64,000 nucleotides of DNA from NCBI RefSeq assembly GCF_004340985.1, contig NZ_SLYB01000003.1:62001-126000 (forward strand). Reading direction: 5' to 3'. This DNA comes from Cricetibacter osteomyelitidis (lineage in GTDB: Bacteria; Pseudomonadota; Gammaproteobacteria; Enterobacterales; Pasteurellaceae). Positions 27,407 through 37,587 of this stretch are shown piece by piece (the stretch's first letter is position 1; every line of letters starts with the position of its first letter). The notes under the pieces were generated by a model, which had not been told where the DNA came from, made no database searches, and saw only the letters and a list, made by a program, of their open reading frames with translations. A program made the translations under genes and the position numbers.

Positions 27407-29719
27407 TTACATAGTTTGTGTAAATGTACGAGTGATTACATCTTGTTGTTGCTCTTTAGTTAAAGAGTTGAAACGTACCGCGTAACCGGATACGCGAATA
27501 GTTAATTGCGGATATTTTTCCGGATTTTCCATCGCATCTAATAACATTTCACGGTTCATGACATTCACATTCAAGTGTTGACCGCCTTCCACTTCGGCTT
27601 CGTGGTGGAAATAACCGTCCATTAAGCCTGCAAGGTTACGTTTTTGTGCTTCGTAATCTTTACCTAATGCGTTTGGTACGATTGAGAAGGTATATGAAAT
27701 ACCGTCTTTCGCGTATGCAAACGGCAGTTTAGCCACCGATGTCAATGAGGCTACCGCACCTTTTTGATCACGACCGTGCATTGGGTTCGCACCCGGTCCG
27801 AACGGAGCACCGGCACGACGACCATCCGGAGTGTTACCTGTTTTCTTACCATATACCACGTTAGAAGTAATAGTAAGAACAGATTGAGTCGGCGTTGCAT
27901 TGCGATAAGTTTTGTGCGTTTGAATTTTTTTCATGAAACGTTCAACTAAATCCACTGCAATGTCGTCCACACGGCTGTCGTTGTTACCGAATTGCGGATA
28001 TTCACCTTCAATTTCAAAGTCGATAGCCACATTGCTTGCCACTACATTACCGTCTTTATCTTTGATATCGCCGCGAACCGGTCTAACTTTCGCATATTTG
28101 ATTGCTGAAAGTGAATCCGCCGCAACAGAAAGGCCCGCAATACCGCAAGCCATCGTACGGAATACGTCACGATCGTGGAATGCCATTAATGCCGCTTCAT
28201 AAGCATATTTATCGTGCATAAAGTGGATGATATTCAACGCAGTCACATATTGAGTTGCCAACCAATCCATAAAATGGTCCATACGAGTCATTACATCGTC
28301 AAAGTCAAGATATTCATCTTTGATTGGCTCAGTTTTAGGACCCACTTGCATACCTAATTTTTCATCGATACCGCCGTTGATTGCGTAAAGCATGGTTTTC
28401 GCCAAGTTTGCACGAGCACCGAAGAATTGCATTTGTTTACCCACAACCATCGGAGATACACAACAAGCGATAGCGTAGTCATCGTTATTGAAATCCGGAC
28501 GCATTAAGTCATCGTTTTCGTATTGTACGGATGAAGTATCAATAGATACTTTCGCACAGTAACGTTTGAAACCATCCGGTAATTGTTCTGACCAAAGAAT
28601 CGTTAGGTTCGGTTCAGGTGACGGCCCCATTGTGTATAGGGTATTTAAGAAACGGAAGCTGTTTTTAGTAACCAAAGTACGGCCGTCTAAACCCATACCT
28701 GCTAAAGTTTCAGTTGCCCAGATAGGGTCACCGGAGAATAATTGATCGTATTCAGGCGTACGTAAGAAACGAACCATACGTAATTTCATAACTAGATGGT
28801 CGATTAATTCTTGTGCTTCTTTTTCAGTGATTTTGCCTGCTTTTAAGTCACGTTCGATGTAGATATCCAAGAATGAAGATACACGACCGAATGACATTGC
28901 CGCACCGTTTTGAGATTTAACGGCCGCAAGATAAGCGAAGTAAGTCCATTGAACCGCTTCCTGTGCATTGGTTGCCGGTCCTGACACATCATAGCCATAG
29001 CTCGCAGCCATTTCTTTGATTTTACCAAGTGCACGATGTTGTTCGGAGATTTCTTCACGTAATTGGATGGTTAATTGAAGATCTTCGCCTGATTCCAAAC
29101 GTGGTTGTAACGAATTGAATTGACGTACTTTATCTTTCATTAAGAAATCAGCACCGTACACGGCTAAACGACGATAGTCACCGATGATACGGCCACGACC
29201 ATACGCATCCGGTAAACCTGTTAATACGCCTGATTTACGGCAACGTAAAATATCCGGCGTATAAACGTCGAATACGCCCTGGTTATGTGTTTTACGGTAT
29301 TCGGTAAAAATATGTTTTACTTGCGGATCTAATTCACGACCGTAAACTTTACAAGAACCTTCCACCATTTTAATACCGCCGAACGGCATAATGGCACGTT
29401 TTAACGGAGCATCAGTTTGTAAACCAACGATTTTTTCTAAATCTTTGATGATATAACCCGCTGCGTGTGAAGTAATAGTTGATGGATTTGAAGTATCGAA
29501 ATCATAAGGTTCGTGTGTTTTGTTTTCTATTTTGATGCCTTCCATTACTTTGTTCCAAAGTGTGGTTGTTGCATCTGTTGCACCCGCTAAAAAAGATTCG
29601 TCGCCTTCATAAGGAGTATAGTTCTGTTGAATGAAATCACGTAAATTTACGTTTTCTTGCCAGTCACCACCGACAAACCCTTCCCAGGCTTTTTGTTGAG
29701 CTTCAGTTAATTGAGCCAT
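27407..29719 (-). CDS. pflB: Formate C-acetyltransferase (pyruvate formate-lyase)
   Basis: 770 aa, full length. This glycyl-radical enzyme converts pyruvate and CoA to acetyl-CoA and formate under anaerobic conditions. Seen: catalytic cysteine pair in IACCVSPM (Cys419, Cys420) and the radical glycine in RVSGYAVRF (Gly745). Second gene of focA-pflB; the activating enzyme gene pflA is not in the window. Cytoplasmic. The FNR box upstream of focA is the likely anaerobic control point. Confidence 0.98.
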   Translation of the reverse strand: MAQLTEAQQKAWEGFVGGDWQENVNLRDFIQQNYTPYEGDESFLAGATDATTTLWNKVMEGIKIENKTHEPYDFDTSNPSTITSHAAGYIIKDLEKIVGLQTDAPLKRAIMPFGGIKMVEGSCKVYGRELDPQVKHIFTEYRKTHNQGVFDVYTPDILRCRKSGVLTGLPDAYGRGRIIGDYRRLAVYGADFLMKDKVRQFNSLQPRLESGEDLQLTIQLREEISEQHRALGKIKEMAASYGYDVSGPATNAQEAVQWTYFAYLAAVKSQNGAAMSFGRVSSFLDIYIERDLKAGKITEKEAQELIDHLVMKLRMVRFLRTPEYDQLFSGDPIWATETLAGMGLDGRTLVTKNSFRFLNTLYTMGPSPEPNLTILWSEQLPDGFKRYCAKVSIDTSSVQYENDDLMRPDFNNDDYAIACCVSPMVVGKQMQFFGARANLAKTMLYAINGGIDEKLGMQVGPKTEPIKDEYLDFDDVMTRMDHFMDWLATQYVTALNIIHFMHDKYAYEAALMAFHDRDVFRTMACGIAGLSVAADSLSAIKYAKVRPVRGDIKDKDGNVVASNVAIDFEIEGEYPQFGNNDSRVDDIAVDLVERFMKKIQTHKTYRNATPTQSVLTITSNVVYGKKTGNTPDGRRAGAPFGPGANPMHGRDQKGAVASLTSVAKLPFAYAKDGISYTFSIVPNALGKDYEAQKRNLAGLMDGYFHHEAEVEGGQHLNVNVMNREMLLDAMENPEKYPQLTIRVSGYAVRFNSLTKEQQQDVITRTFTQTM

Positions 29720-29807
29720 TTTTTGACATCCTTACATTGTTTAATAAAACTATAAAAATTTGTAACGGTATAAACCACATACCGTTACACCTAACAAATT
29801 TTAGCGT

Positions 29808-30656
29808 TTAATGCGGACGGTTAATATTCCACAACGCTAATGCAATACAAACACCGCCACCGACAATATTACCCAAGGTGACAGGTATTAAATTCTTCAC
29901 TATAAAATGATAGACATCTAAATCCGCATATTGTTCAGGATTTAATCCGATTGCCTGCCAAAATTCCGGTGAACTGAAATGTGCGGTAATAATTCCCATC
30001 GGAATCATAAACATATTCGCTACGCTATGTTCAAAACCGGAAGCGACAAATAAAGCGATCGGCAACATCATAATAAAGGCTTTGTCGGTTAATGTCTTAC
30101 CCGCGTAAGTCATCCATACTGCGATACAAACCATGATGTTACAAAGAATACCTAAACAGAACGCTTCAGTCCAAGTATGATGAATTTTATGTTGTGCGGT
30201 ATTTAAAATAGTCAGTCCCCACTGACCGTTCGCCGCCATAGTTTGTCCGGCAAACCAGACCACCGCCACAATAAATAACGCCCCGACGAAGTTACCCAAA
30301 TACACCACGCACCAGTTACGTAACATCTGTAACGTATTAATTCTTCCGCTGGCACGAGCAACCGTCGTCATTGTTGATGAGGTAAATAATTCCGATCCGC
30401 AAACCACAACCATAATCACACCCAACGAAAACACCAAACCGCCGACCAATTTGGTTAGCCCCCAAGGAGCCGAACCTGCCGCGGTTTGTGTGGTAGTATA
30501 AAAAATGAAAGCTAATGCGATAAATGCACCGGCGGGAATTGCAGAATAGAAAGAAAGGAGTTGTTTTTTAGTTGCTTTATAAACACCGACGTCTTCGCCG
30601 ATTTGCGACATCTCAGCAGGCTTTAACATCACTGTGTTGTCCACATTGTTTTCCAT
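29808..30656 (-). CDS. focA: Formate channel FocA
   Basis: 282 aa from the ATG at 30656 (MENNVDNTVML), preceded by GGAGG at ideal spacing; a frame from 30695 would add 13 residues without support. FocA is a pentameric formate/nitrite channel in the inner membrane, carrying formate made by PflB. Seen: six hydrophobic segments, the FNT-family loops (VCGSELFTSSTM, and LGNFVGALFIV) and GFEHSVANMFMIPMGI with the conserved His. Operon with pflB, 88 bases apart. Confidence 0.95.
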   Translation of the reverse strand: MENNVDNTVMLKPAEMSQIGEDVGVYKATKKQLLSFYSAIPAGAFIALAFIFYTTTQTAAGSAPWGLTKLVGGLVFSLGVIMVVVCGSELFTSSTMTTVARASGRINTLQMLRNWCVVYLGNFVGALFIVAVVWFAGQTMAANGQWGLTILNTAQHKIHHTWTEAFCLGILCNIMVCIAVWMTYAGKTLTDKAFIMMLPIALFVASGFEHSVANMFMIPMGIITAHFSSPEFWQAIGLNPEQYADLDVYHFIVKNLIPVTLGNIVGGGVCIALALWNINRPH

Positions 30657-30718
30657 TGTATGCCTCCAATTTAAGAGAGAATTAATAAGACTCAAGGTTT
30701 ACATTTAGTCTCAACTTT

Positions 30719-30737
30719 AAGTATCGTTAAGATACTT
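30719..30737. repeat. Short inverted repeat in the focA leader
   Basis: AAGTATC (30719-30725) and GATACTT (30731-30737) with a 5-base spacer, 63 bases upstream of the focA ATG. It may be a 5'-UTR hairpin or a regulator site; no match to a known consensus is claimed. Confidence 0.35.
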
Positions 30738-30835
30738 CAAAAAAATTTTATAATTTATAAATATTTTTAATTATAGGACTTTTTACAGCCCGTGCCAACT
30801 TTTTTTATCCCCTATCGGAGTTATATTTTAATATA

Positions 30836-30849
30836 TTGACTTAAATCAA
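30836..30849. promoter_or_regulatory. FNR box in the focA-hinT intergenic region
   Basis: TTGAC-TTAA-ATCAA (30836-30849) matches FNR TTGAT-N4-ATCAA at nine of ten positions. It lies between divergent focA and hinT, 180 bases from the focA start, and fits anaerobic activation of focA-pflB. Confidence 0.75.
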
Positions 30850-30931
30850 TAATTACAAAAAATTGCTATTTTTTTAAAATTTTGGTACAACAACCACATT
30901 TATTTCACTAAGAAAAAATAAGGACAATATT

Positions 30932-31282
30932 ATGGCAACCGAAACCATTTTCAGCAAAATCATCCGCAAAGAAATTCCTGCAGATATTGTATATCAAGAT
31001 GAATTAGTGACTGCATTCCACGACATTTCACCACAAGCTAAAACTCATATTTTGATTATTCCGAATCACATTATTCCAACGGTAAACGATGCCACAGAAC
31101 AAGATGAATTAGCATTAGGCCGTTTATTTACTGTTGCGGCAAAACTCGCTCAACAAGAAGGCATTGCCGAAGACGGCTATCGTTTAATTGTGAACTGTAA
31201 CAAACACGGTGGTCAGGAAGTGTTCCACTTGCACATGCACTTAGTGGGCGGCGAACCTTTAGGCAGAATGTTGGCAAAATAA
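30932..31282 (+). CDS. hinT: HIT-family purine nucleoside phosphoramidase HinT
   Basis: 116 aa. It hydrolyses AMP-phosphoramidates and aminoacyl adenylates in the cytoplasm. Seen: [20 protein letters not shown] at the N-terminus, the histidine triad in [11 protein letters not shown] (about 100-106), and [22 protein letters not shown] ribosome site upstream. Starts hinT-ycfL-nagZ-rlmC. In E. coli hinT is followed by ycfL, lpoB, thiK and nagZ; lpoB and thiK are absent here. Confidence 0.96.
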   Translation: MATETIFSKIIRKEIPADIVYQDELVTAFHDISPQAKTHILIIPNHIIPTVNDATEQDELALGRLFTVAAKLAQQEGIAEDGYRLIVNCNKHGGQEVFHLHMHLVGGEPLGRMLAK

Positions 31283-31283
31283 G

Positions 31284-31637
31284 ATGAAAAAAATAATTTT
31301 TCTATTTTTGACCGCACTTTTAGCGGCTTGTTCCAGTCAACCGAATCTAGTGCACACCAATAAGCCGATTTTAAATATCGAATCCACACTTAATCCGAAT
31401 GTGGATGTGTCATTGCACAGCAGCAGTGCAACAATCCGCAACACCAGCGATTATGCATTGTCGATTAATTATTTGGTGACTTGGTATAATGCCAATGGCA
31501 TCACGCAATTACCGGACAGCGTTCAAGATAAACAATTCCAATCGTTCCGCCTGCAAGCCAAAGAAAAAATCACCTTGCAATTTACCAAACCCACAAACGA
31601 AAGTATGATTTATCGTTTGTATATGGCACTCAAATAA
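31284..31637 (+). CDS. ycfL: YcfL family lipoprotein (DUF1425)
   Basis: 117 aa. Seen: a lipoprotein signal with LLAACSS (lipidated Cys16), then a single beta-rich domain with NTSDYALSINYLVTWYNANGI and FRLQAKEKITLQFTKPT, the DUF1425 pattern. Family knowledge: outer-membrane-directed lipoprotein of unknown function. It follows hinT by one base, and the E. coli order hinT-ycfL is conserved. An uptake word overlaps the signal-peptide codons (about 31308). Confidence 0.85.
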   Translation: MKKIIFLFLTALLAACSSQPNLVHTNKPILNIESTLNPNVDVSLHSSSATIRNTSDYALSINYLVTWYNANGITQLPDSVQDKQFQSFRLQAKEKITLQFTKPTNESMIYRLYMALK

Positions 31638-31649
31638 TCGAGCATTACT

Positions 31650-32711
31650 ATGTCAACCTTACTTATCGATCTCAAAGGCCAAGAACTCAACCAAGAAGAA
31701 GTGGAATTATTGGAACACCCTTTGGTGGCAGGTTTGATTTTATTTACCCGTAATTTTTATGATCGCAAACAGATTCAGGCTTTAATCAAATCCGTCCGCC
31801 AACGCGTGAAAAAACCGTTGTTGATCACCGTAGATCAAGAAGGCGGTCGCGTACAACGTTTTCGCAACGGATTTACCCAACTGCCCGCCATGCAATCTTT
31901 TGCCGAATTAATTTCCGATTCGCAACTGCAACAACAAACCGCTATGGAAGCCGGTTGGTTGATGGCGGTAGAAATGACGGCGTTGGATATCGATCTGAGT
32001 TTTGCACCTGTATTAGATCTCGGTCATCAATGCAAAGCCATTGGTGATCGCAGTTTTAGCAATGATATCGAACCGGCAATTCGTTTGGCGGGTGCATTTA
32101 TTCAAGGTATGAAGCAGGCAGGAATGGCAACTACCGGCAAACATTTCCCCGGTCACGGTCACGTTATTGCGGATTCCCATTTAGAAACGCCTATTGATGA
32201 TCGCGAAAGTGCGGTGATTTTTGAGCGAGATATTCAACCGTTCCAACAACTCATCGCTCAAAACTTATTGGATGCGGTGATGCCTGCACATGTGATTTAC
32301 AGCCAATGCGACAGCCAACCTGCCAGCGGTTCCGATTATTGGTTAAAAACCATTCTACGCCAACGTTTCGGCTTTAAAGGTGCGATTTTCTCTGATGATT
32401 TAGGCATGAAAGGGGCTGGATTTATGGGGGATTTTGTACAACGTTGCCATAAATCGCTCAATGCCGGTTGTGATTTGCTTTTGCTTTGCAATGAACCTGA
32501 GGGCGTGGTGCAAGTATTAGATCATTTCAAACCGCAAGAATCCGCAGAACAAACTGCTCTACGCCAACAACGTTTAAATGATTTATTTAAAAAAATATCA
32601 CCTAGTTGGTCAGAATTAGAAAAACATCCCCGTTGGCTGGAAAATTCGGCAAAACTGACCGCACTTCAGCAGCAATGGCTGGAACATAAAGCACAGACAG
32701 CGATAGCATAA
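31650..32711 (+). CDS. nagZ: Beta-N-acetylhexosaminidase NagZ
   Basis: 353 aa, GH3 family. It removes GlcNAc from anhydromuropeptides during cytoplasmic peptidoglycan recycling. Seen: [12 protein letters not shown] (61-72), [14 protein letters not shown] (164-177, with the flexible-loop His177 and Asp175) and the nucleophile Asp249 in FSDDLGMKG. About a dozen residues longer than E. coli NagZ at the C-terminus. The stop overlaps the rlmC start by one base (TAATG). Confidence 0.96.
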   Translation: MSTLLIDLKGQELNQEEVELLEHPLVAGLILFTRNFYDRKQIQALIKSVRQRVKKPLLITVDQEGGRVQRFRNGFTQLPAMQSFAELISDSQLQQQTAMEAGWLMAVEMTALDIDLSFAPVLDLGHQCKAIGDRSFSNDIEPAIRLAGAFIQGMKQAGMATTGKHFPGHGHVIADSHLETPIDDRESAVIFERDIQPFQQLIAQNLLDAVMPAHVIYSQCDSQPASGSDYWLKTILRQRFGFKGAIFSDDLGMKGAGFMGDFVQRCHKSLNAGCDLLLLCNEPEGVVQVLDHFKPQESAEQTALRQQRLNDLFKKISPSWSELEKHPRWLENSAKLTALQQQWLEHKAQTAIA

Positions 32712-33892
32712 TGAACATAGCCATTCCTTGTGAACATTATCAAAAGGGGAATTGCCGTTCCTGCCAATGGCTTGAATTGCCCTATAATGCTCAACTCACT
32801 AACAAAACACAACATCTGAAACAACAATTAAGCAATTTGGATTGCTCGCAGTTGAGCTGGCTTCCGACACAACAATCACCACTCACCGCCTTTCGCAATA
32901 AAGCAAAAATGGTGGTGAGCGGCGTAGTAGAACGCCCTATTTTAGGCATTTTAGCGGATCCAAATGATCCTGCAAGTGCGGTTGATTTAACGGATTGTTT
33001 ACTCTATCCGACTCATTTCCAAGACATTTTCAACGTGCTGAAAGATTTTATTGCCCGTGCAGGTTTAGTGCCTTATAACGTGAAAAAACAGCGTGGCGAA
33101 CTAAAATATATTTTGCTCACAGAAAGTCGAATTAGCGGCGAATTAATGCTTCGTTTTGTGGTGCGTTCCGATAGCCGTTTAGCCTTAGTACAACGGGAAT
33201 TAAACGGTCTTATGAAAAAAGTGCCGCAATTAAAAGTGGTAAGTTTAAATATTCAACCGCAACACGCAGCGATTTTGGAAGGGGAACAGGAAATTTTCTT
33301 AACGGAGCAGCAAACGCTGGCAGAAAATTTTAATGACATTCCATTGTTTATCCGTCCGCAGGGATTTTTCCAAACCAATCCGAGCGTGGCTTCCAATTTA
33401 TACGCAACAGCACAAGATTGGATCAAAAATCTGCCGATTATGCGCTTATGGGATCTGTTCTGCGGTGTAGGCGGTTTCGGTTTGCATTGTGCCAATGCGT
33501 TGCAACTTCAGCATCCCGATCAAATCATCAAGCTCACAGGGATTGAAATTTCACCTTCTGCCATTGAATGCGCTACACAATCTGCTCGGCTGCTCGGTTT
33601 AAGAGATGTCAAATTTCAATCCTTAGACAGTGCCAATTTTGCATTAAACCAAACACAACAAACGCCGGATTTGGTAATAGTAAACCCGCCCCGTCGCGGT
33701 ATCGGCAACGCATTAAGCAAATTTCTCAACAAAATGCAACCGCACTTTTTGCTTTATTCAAGCTGCAATGCGGTCACAATGGGACAGGATCTGAAATCCC
33801 TAACAAACTACAAAATGCGGAAAATCCGATTATTCGATATGTTTCCCCATTCAAGTCATTATGAAGTATTGGTGTTGTTGGAATTGCATTAA
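32711..33892 (+). CDS. rlmC: 23S rRNA (uracil(747)-C5)-methyltransferase RlmC
   Basis: 393 aa. SAM-dependent methylation of U747 in 23S rRNA. Seen: iron-sulfur cysteines Cys7, Cys15 and Cys18 ([15 protein letters not shown]) with a fourth near residue 96, the SAM-binding [22 protein letters not shown], and the nucleophile cysteine in YSSCNAVTM. The short N-terminus without a TRAM domain separates RlmC from RlmD. Translationally coupled to nagZ. Convergent with argA. Confidence 0.95.
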   Translation: MNIAIPCEHYQKGNCRSCQWLELPYNAQLTNKTQHLKQQLSNLDCSQLSWLPTQQSPLTAFRNKAKMVVSGVVERPILGILADPNDPASAVDLTDCLLYPTHFQDIFNVLKDFIARAGLVPYNVKKQRGELKYILLTESRISGELMLRFVVRSDSRLALVQRELNGLMKKVPQLKVVSLNIQPQHAAILEGEQEIFLTEQQTLAENFNDIPLFIRPQGFFQTNPSVASNLYATAQDWIKNLPIMRLWDLFCGVGGFGLHCANALQLQHPDQIIKLTGIEISPSAIECATQSARLLGLRDVKFQSLDSANFALNQTQQTPDLVIVNPPRRGIGNALSKFLNKMQPHFLLYSSCNAVTMGQDLKSLTNYKMRKIRLFDMFPHSSHYEVLVLLELH

Positions 33893-33945
33893 GTTTTAGC
33901 CAATGGTTTCACCGTTGGTTAACCGTGGGTGAAACTCAACGGATA

Positions 33946-35262
33946 TTAAATCTCATCTAAAGGCTGAATTAAAATTTTAGAACGTCGTTGGTAATTGTAA
34001 TGCCGGCGTTTTTTCTCCGGCAAATCATCCACTCCGGCTAAGCGGAATCCGCGTTCTTGGAACCAATGGACTGTGCGGGTGGTGAGCACAAAGAGTTTTT
34101 CGATGCCTAAATTGCGGGCACGTTTTTGAATGGCTTCTAATAAAATGTCGCCGCGAGATGAATTACGATAAGCCGGATGCACGGCAACACATGCCATTTC
34201 CGCCATTTTTTCATCCATATAAGTATTGAGTGCCGCACAGGCGATAATCACGCCGTCGCGAACAATCACCGTGTAATTGCCGATTTCCATTTCCAACTGT
34301 TCACGGGAACGTTTTACTAAAATACCTTGTTGTTCCAACGGATAAATCAGATCTAATAACCCTGGAATATCCTGCACTGTGGCGATACGGATTTCTTCCG
34401 AACTTTCCATTGAAAGCTGCGTGCCGATACCGTCGCGGGAGAATAATTCTTGTAATAAGGAACCGTCTTCATCATAACTCAATAAGTGGGCACGCTTCAC
34501 GCCGGAACGACAAGCTTCAATCGCCGCCTGTAAAAAACGGGCTTGCGAACTGTGATATTGTCCGCTACCGATAAGATTTTGCAGATAAACATCGGCATCT
34601 TGCGGCAACAAGTCAGAAATCACTTCCCCCTGTTCATTTAAAATCCCTTGTTCCGGTGCAAAACCGATCAATTTTTCTGCTTTTAATTTGATCGCCAACT
34701 GTGTTGCCACTTCTTCAAAAGGTAAATTAAAATTTTCACCTGTGACCGAAGGGGCTATGGGCCCGATTAATATGATGGAATCTTTATCTAATTGTTGTTG
34801 AATACTATCCACGTCGATACGGCGGATTTTACCGCTTAGCATATAATCCACACCATCATCTACGCCGATAGGTTGAGCTAAAATAAAATTACTGCTCACC
34901 ACATTAATTACCGGCGAATGCGCGGGACGGAGAGATAAACGGGCGGTAATATCATAGTGCAAACTGCCAACTGCCTGCTTTACCAATTCCAATGTGCGGT
35001 TATCCGTGATACGGATATTTTTATGATAAGCCGGCTGAATATTATGCTTTATTAACAAATCATTAATTTGATAGCGTGCACCAAAAACGATAACCAGTTT
35101 AATACCTAAACTGTGGAGCAGACTTATATCACTGATAATATTAATGAAATTTTGACTAGCAACAGTATCACCGTCCAACATAATCACAAAGGTTTTACCA
35201 CGGTGCATATTCACATAAGGGCTGGACTGTCTAAACCATTGGACTAACTCTGTGCTGCGCAT
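33946..35262 (-). CDS. argA: N-acetylglutamate synthase (amino-acid N-acetyltransferase)
   Basis: 438 aa. First step of arginine biosynthesis: acetyl-CoA plus glutamate to N-acetylglutamate. Seen: an amino-acid-kinase-like domain (about 20-280, [12 protein letters not shown]..., [15 protein letters not shown]) and a C-terminal GNAT domain (about 290-430) with [27 protein letters not shown] as the acetyl-CoA loop. Two ArgR boxes sit immediately upstream (35278-35312), indicating arginine repression. The gene appears intact. Confidence 0.96.
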   Translation of the reverse strand: MRSTELVQWFRQSSPYVNMHRGKTFVIMLDGDTVASQNFINIISDISLLHSLGIKLVIVFGARYQINDLLIKHNIQPAYHKNIRITDNRTLELVKQAVGSLHYDITARLSLRPAHSPVINVVSSNFILAQPIGVDDGVDYMLSGKIRRIDVDSIQQQLDKDSIILIGPIAPSVTGENFNLPFEEVATQLAIKLKAEKLIGFAPEQGILNEQGEVISDLLPQDADVYLQNLIGSGQYHSSQARFLQAAIEACRSGVKRAHLLSYDEDGSLLQELFSRDGIGTQLSMESSEEIRIATVQDIPGLLDLIYPLEQQGILVKRSREQLEMEIGNYTVIVRDGVIIACAALNTYMDEKMAEMACVAVHPAYRNSSRGDILLEAIQKRARNLGIEKLFVLTTRTVHWFQERGFRLAGVDDLPEKKRRHYNYQRRSKILIQPLDEI

Positions 35263-35277
35263 ATCATTTTTCTCAAC

Positions 35278-35312
35278 TCAATAATTATTCATTTAATGTG
35301 AATTTATATTCA
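35278..35312. promoter_or_regulatory. Double ARG box (ArgR operator) of argA
   Basis: Box 1, TCAAT-AATT-ATTCA (35278-35291), has one mismatch to TGAAT-N4-ATTCA. Box 2, TGAAT-TTAT-ATTCA (35299-35312), is perfect. Their centres are 21 bases apart, the standard spacing for an ArgR hexamer on paired 18-base boxes. They begin 16 bases upstream of the argA start. Confidence 0.88.
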
Positions 35313-35347
35313 TTTTTAACCTTTGGCAAGTAAAATTTTTACTTTAC

Positions 35348-35375
35348 AAAAAATTAGCCGATTTAATCGGCTAAT
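35348..35375 (-). terminator. Terminator after the adhesin gene
   Basis: TTAGCCGAT (35354-35362) and ATCGGCTAA (35366-35374) with a 3-base loop, then TTTTTT on the minus strand. It ends the protein E-like gene just after its stop codon and insulates argA. Confidence 0.88.
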
Positions 35376-35384
35376 CAAAAATAT

Positions 35385-35855
35385 TTAATGATGATAATAA
35401 TTGGCACAAATCACACTTGCCACCGTATCCAAGGTTGAACCTTTTTTTAAATCGATGGTTTGTCTGCCTTTTTGACGTACGGTTTCACGCAGTCCTTCGC
35501 CCCAAAATTCGGAATAATAGTCGATATCCAAACGGGTTAAACGATGGTTTTTGCAATTAATGGTTTTCGCCTGACGAGCGGATTTTGAATATTCTTTCGG
35601 ATATTTAGGATAAATATGATAACCACGGGTTAAATTCACCACCGCTTCAAAATGTACCAATTCAGGTTCTTTGTTATCCTGCCAAATGGAACCGGCATCA
35701 ATAAAATACTGGGCTTTCGGCATAACTTGAATATAACCCGCCTGTACTTCCGTAGGCGGTGTAAGAATAATCGGTTTGGTAACATCCGTTGTCGGCGGAC
35801 TCACTGAACAGCCCGCTAATACAAGTACTGCAATAGGTAGTCGTAATTTTTTCAT
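35385..35855 (-). CDS. Surface-adhesin protein E homologue (lipoprotein)
   Basis: 156 aa. Seen: lipobox LAGC (lipidated Cys16), a Pro/Thr-rich linker, then a domain that closely recalls H. influenzae adhesin protein E (PE): PPTEVQAGYIQV, YFIDAGSIWQDNKEPELVHFEAVVNL, and IDYYSEFWGEGLRE. The two remaining cysteines, Cys101 (TINCKNHRLT) and Cys150 (SVICANYY), sit where PE has its disulfide. Family knowledge: PE is an outer-membrane lipoprotein that binds vitronectin, laminin and plasminogen. Recognition is from memory of the PE sequence, not a search; whether this homologue keeps the host-binding surface is unknown. Monocistronic, with its own terminator. Confidence 0.82.
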   Translation of the reverse strand: MKKLRLPIAVLVLAGCSVSPPTTDVTKPIILTPPTEVQAGYIQVMPKAQYFIDAGSIWQDNKEPELVHFEAVVNLTRGYHIYPKYPKEYSKSARQAKTINCKNHRLTRLDIDYYSEFWGEGLRETVRQKGRQTIDLKKGSTLDTVASVICANYYHH

Positions 35856-35950
35856 ATTCCCCCCTCATAACTTGTTTCCTTCGGTTCTACTATGAACCAC
35901 AATACGGGGAAATTCAAGCTAAAGTGCGGTTTAATTTGGAAAAATTTTAA

Positions 35951-36613
35951 TTATTCAAAATTCGCTTTTGCTTCAAAAACCATAGGCTCACCGGTAATGG
36001 GATGCGTAATTTTCAAGCATTCCGCATGTAGACATAATCGCGGTGACATCGCTTTCGCTTGCGGATGGGCATAGAATTTATCACCTAAAATCGGATGGCC
36101 TAATGCTAACATATGCAAGCGTAACTGATGTGAACGTCCGGTAATCGGTGTCAATTTCACTCGAGTACTGTTATCGGCTAAGCGAGCTAAAACTTCATAA
36201 ATTGTTACCGCACTTTTACCCCGTTCAAAACAGATCATTTGCCGTGGCCGATTTTCCCAATCGCAAATGAGCGGTAAATCCACCGTACCGCTATCTTGTT
36301 CCAAATGCCCCCACACTAAGGCTTGATAATATTTTTTCGGTTCCCGCTCGCGAAATTGGCGTTTTAATTCGCAATCTGCAGCTTTACTCATGGCAAATGC
36401 AATAATCCCGCTGGTGGACATATCCAGGCGGTGTGCAGGTTCGCAGAAACCGTATTTATCTTTAATGCGGCTCATTACACTGTCATAATATTGCGGTTGA
36501 TTGCCAGGCACGGAAAGTAATCCGCTAGGTTTATTGATCACCATCAGGTGATTATCGTGATAGATAATATCCAACCAAGGTTCTGTGGGCGGGTTGTATT
36601 CAATTAATGCCAT
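35951..36613 (-). CDS. rluA: Dual-specificity tRNA/23S rRNA pseudouridine synthase RluA
   Basis: 220 aa (E. coli 219). Makes pseudouridine 746 in 23S rRNA and 32 in several tRNAs. Seen: DNHLMVINKPSGLLSVPG, catalytic Asp64 in HRLDMSTSGI, and GRSHQLRLHMLALGHPILGD. No S4 domain, as expected for RluA. Notably, U746 is next to U747, the target of RlmC encoded 2 kb away. One uptake word inside (about 36210). Confidence 0.95.
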   Translation of the reverse strand: MALIEYNPPTEPWLDIIYHDNHLMVINKPSGLLSVPGNQPQYYDSVMSRIKDKYGFCEPAHRLDMSTSGIIAFAMSKAADCELKRQFREREPKKYYQALVWGHLEQDSGTVDLPLICDWENRPRQMICFERGKSAVTIYEVLARLADNSTRVKLTPITGRSHQLRLHMLALGHPILGDKFYAHPQAKAMSPRLCLHAECLKITHPITGEPMVFEAKANFE

Positions 36614-36634
36614 ATTGAAAAAAGTATAAAAAAT

Positions 36635-36661
36635 TAAGGACGGTCTATTATGCCGTCCTTA
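36635..36661 (-). terminator. Terminator after fdhE
   Basis: TAAGGACGG (36635-36643) and CCGTCCTTA (36653-36661) with a 9-base loop, then AATTTTTT on the minus strand. Closes the fdnG-fdxH-fdnI-fdhE operon. Confidence 0.87.
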
Positions 36662-36680
36662 GTGTATTCATGTCTATCAT

Positions 36681-37586
36681 TTATTCGCCGGGAAATAAGA
36701 ACGGATTAATTCCGCTGCGGAAAAATTCTTTTTGTTCCATTTCCATATCCAGGAATAACGTTGCCAGATCGTCTGCGATAGGCTCTACATAAGGATCTTT
36801 TTCTTGATACACAACTTTCAGATAACTATGGCAATCACCACAGCTCTCCGCTTTTACCGGTGCATTTTCGCTATCTAAAGACCAATATTCCACTTTACCG
36901 GACTGATCGCAATTCGAACATTTGCTGCGAACCATATTCCATTCGCTTTCGCATAATGCACAATGCAGATAACGCAAGCCTTGTGTTGAACCGAAATGGA
37001 TCACACTGGCTGTTGGTGCAGTGCCGCATACCGGACAAACATGTAATTGCTCACCGCTTTCTGCTTTGGCATTGCGTGGCAATTGTTGTGCTAATTGCAA
37101 CCAATAAAGGGATAAAGCAGCCCAAATAAATAACGCTTTATCGCTGCCGACAGCCCTATAATCCTGCGCTAACAATTTATCTGCCAACGCATTGATTTCA
37201 CTGCTTGCGGCTTTTTCCAACCATTCAATAGTTTGTTGAGCCTGCTCATTGGCGTGAGGTTTGACTTCAACCAAAAGTGCGGTCAAAATTTCCAACCAAA
37301 TAGGATTCCGTTGCCAGGTTTTTGCATTAAGCGGAAATTCATCACTCAATTGTACCGCATCAAGTTGTTGAGTAAATTTTATATCATTCAACACCTTTAG
37401 CTGTGCATCGGCAATTTGTGCGGAAAACAGCAAATAATCCGCTAAAGGAGAATTCTCTGCCAATTTTCTCAAACGTTCCGCACGACGTTGATAAAGATTT
37501 TTCGGATTTGCGAAAAGTAGCGGGGGACTACTTAATTCCCCCGCGTTTTTCACGATTTCACTTTCTGGTAAAATTCGGATACTCAT
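36681..37586 (-). CDS. fdhE: Formate dehydrogenase accessory protein FdhE
   Basis: 301 aa. Cytoplasmic, iron-binding redox protein needed to activate respiratory formate dehydrogenases. Seen: a helical N-terminal half and a C-terminal rubredoxin-like region with repeated Cxx[25 protein letters not shown] and CGDCHSYL (about 183-255). Starts one base after fdnI, so it is in the same operon. An uptake word occurs at about 37272. Confidence 0.95.
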   Translation of the reverse strand: MSIRILPESEIVKNAGELSSPPLLFANPKNLYQRRAERLRKLAENSPLADYLLFSAQIADAQLKVLNDIKFTQQLDAVQLSDEFPLNAKTWQRNPIWLEILTALLVEVKPHANEQAQQTIEWLEKAASSEINALADKLLAQDYRAVGSDKALFIWAALSLYWLQLAQQLPRNAKAESGEQLHVCPVCGTAPTASVIHFGSTQGLRYLHCALCESEWNMVRSKCSNCDQSGKVEYWSLDSENAPVKAESCGDCHSYLKVVYQEKDPYVEPIADDLATLFLDMEMEQKEFFRSGINPFLFPGE

Positions 37587-37587
37587 A

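Noticed and set aside
33906-33935. Hairpin between rlmC and argA as a terminator
   Set aside because: GTTTCACC and GGTGAAAC can pair, but the loop is long and no T-run follows in either direction, so I do not list it as a terminator.
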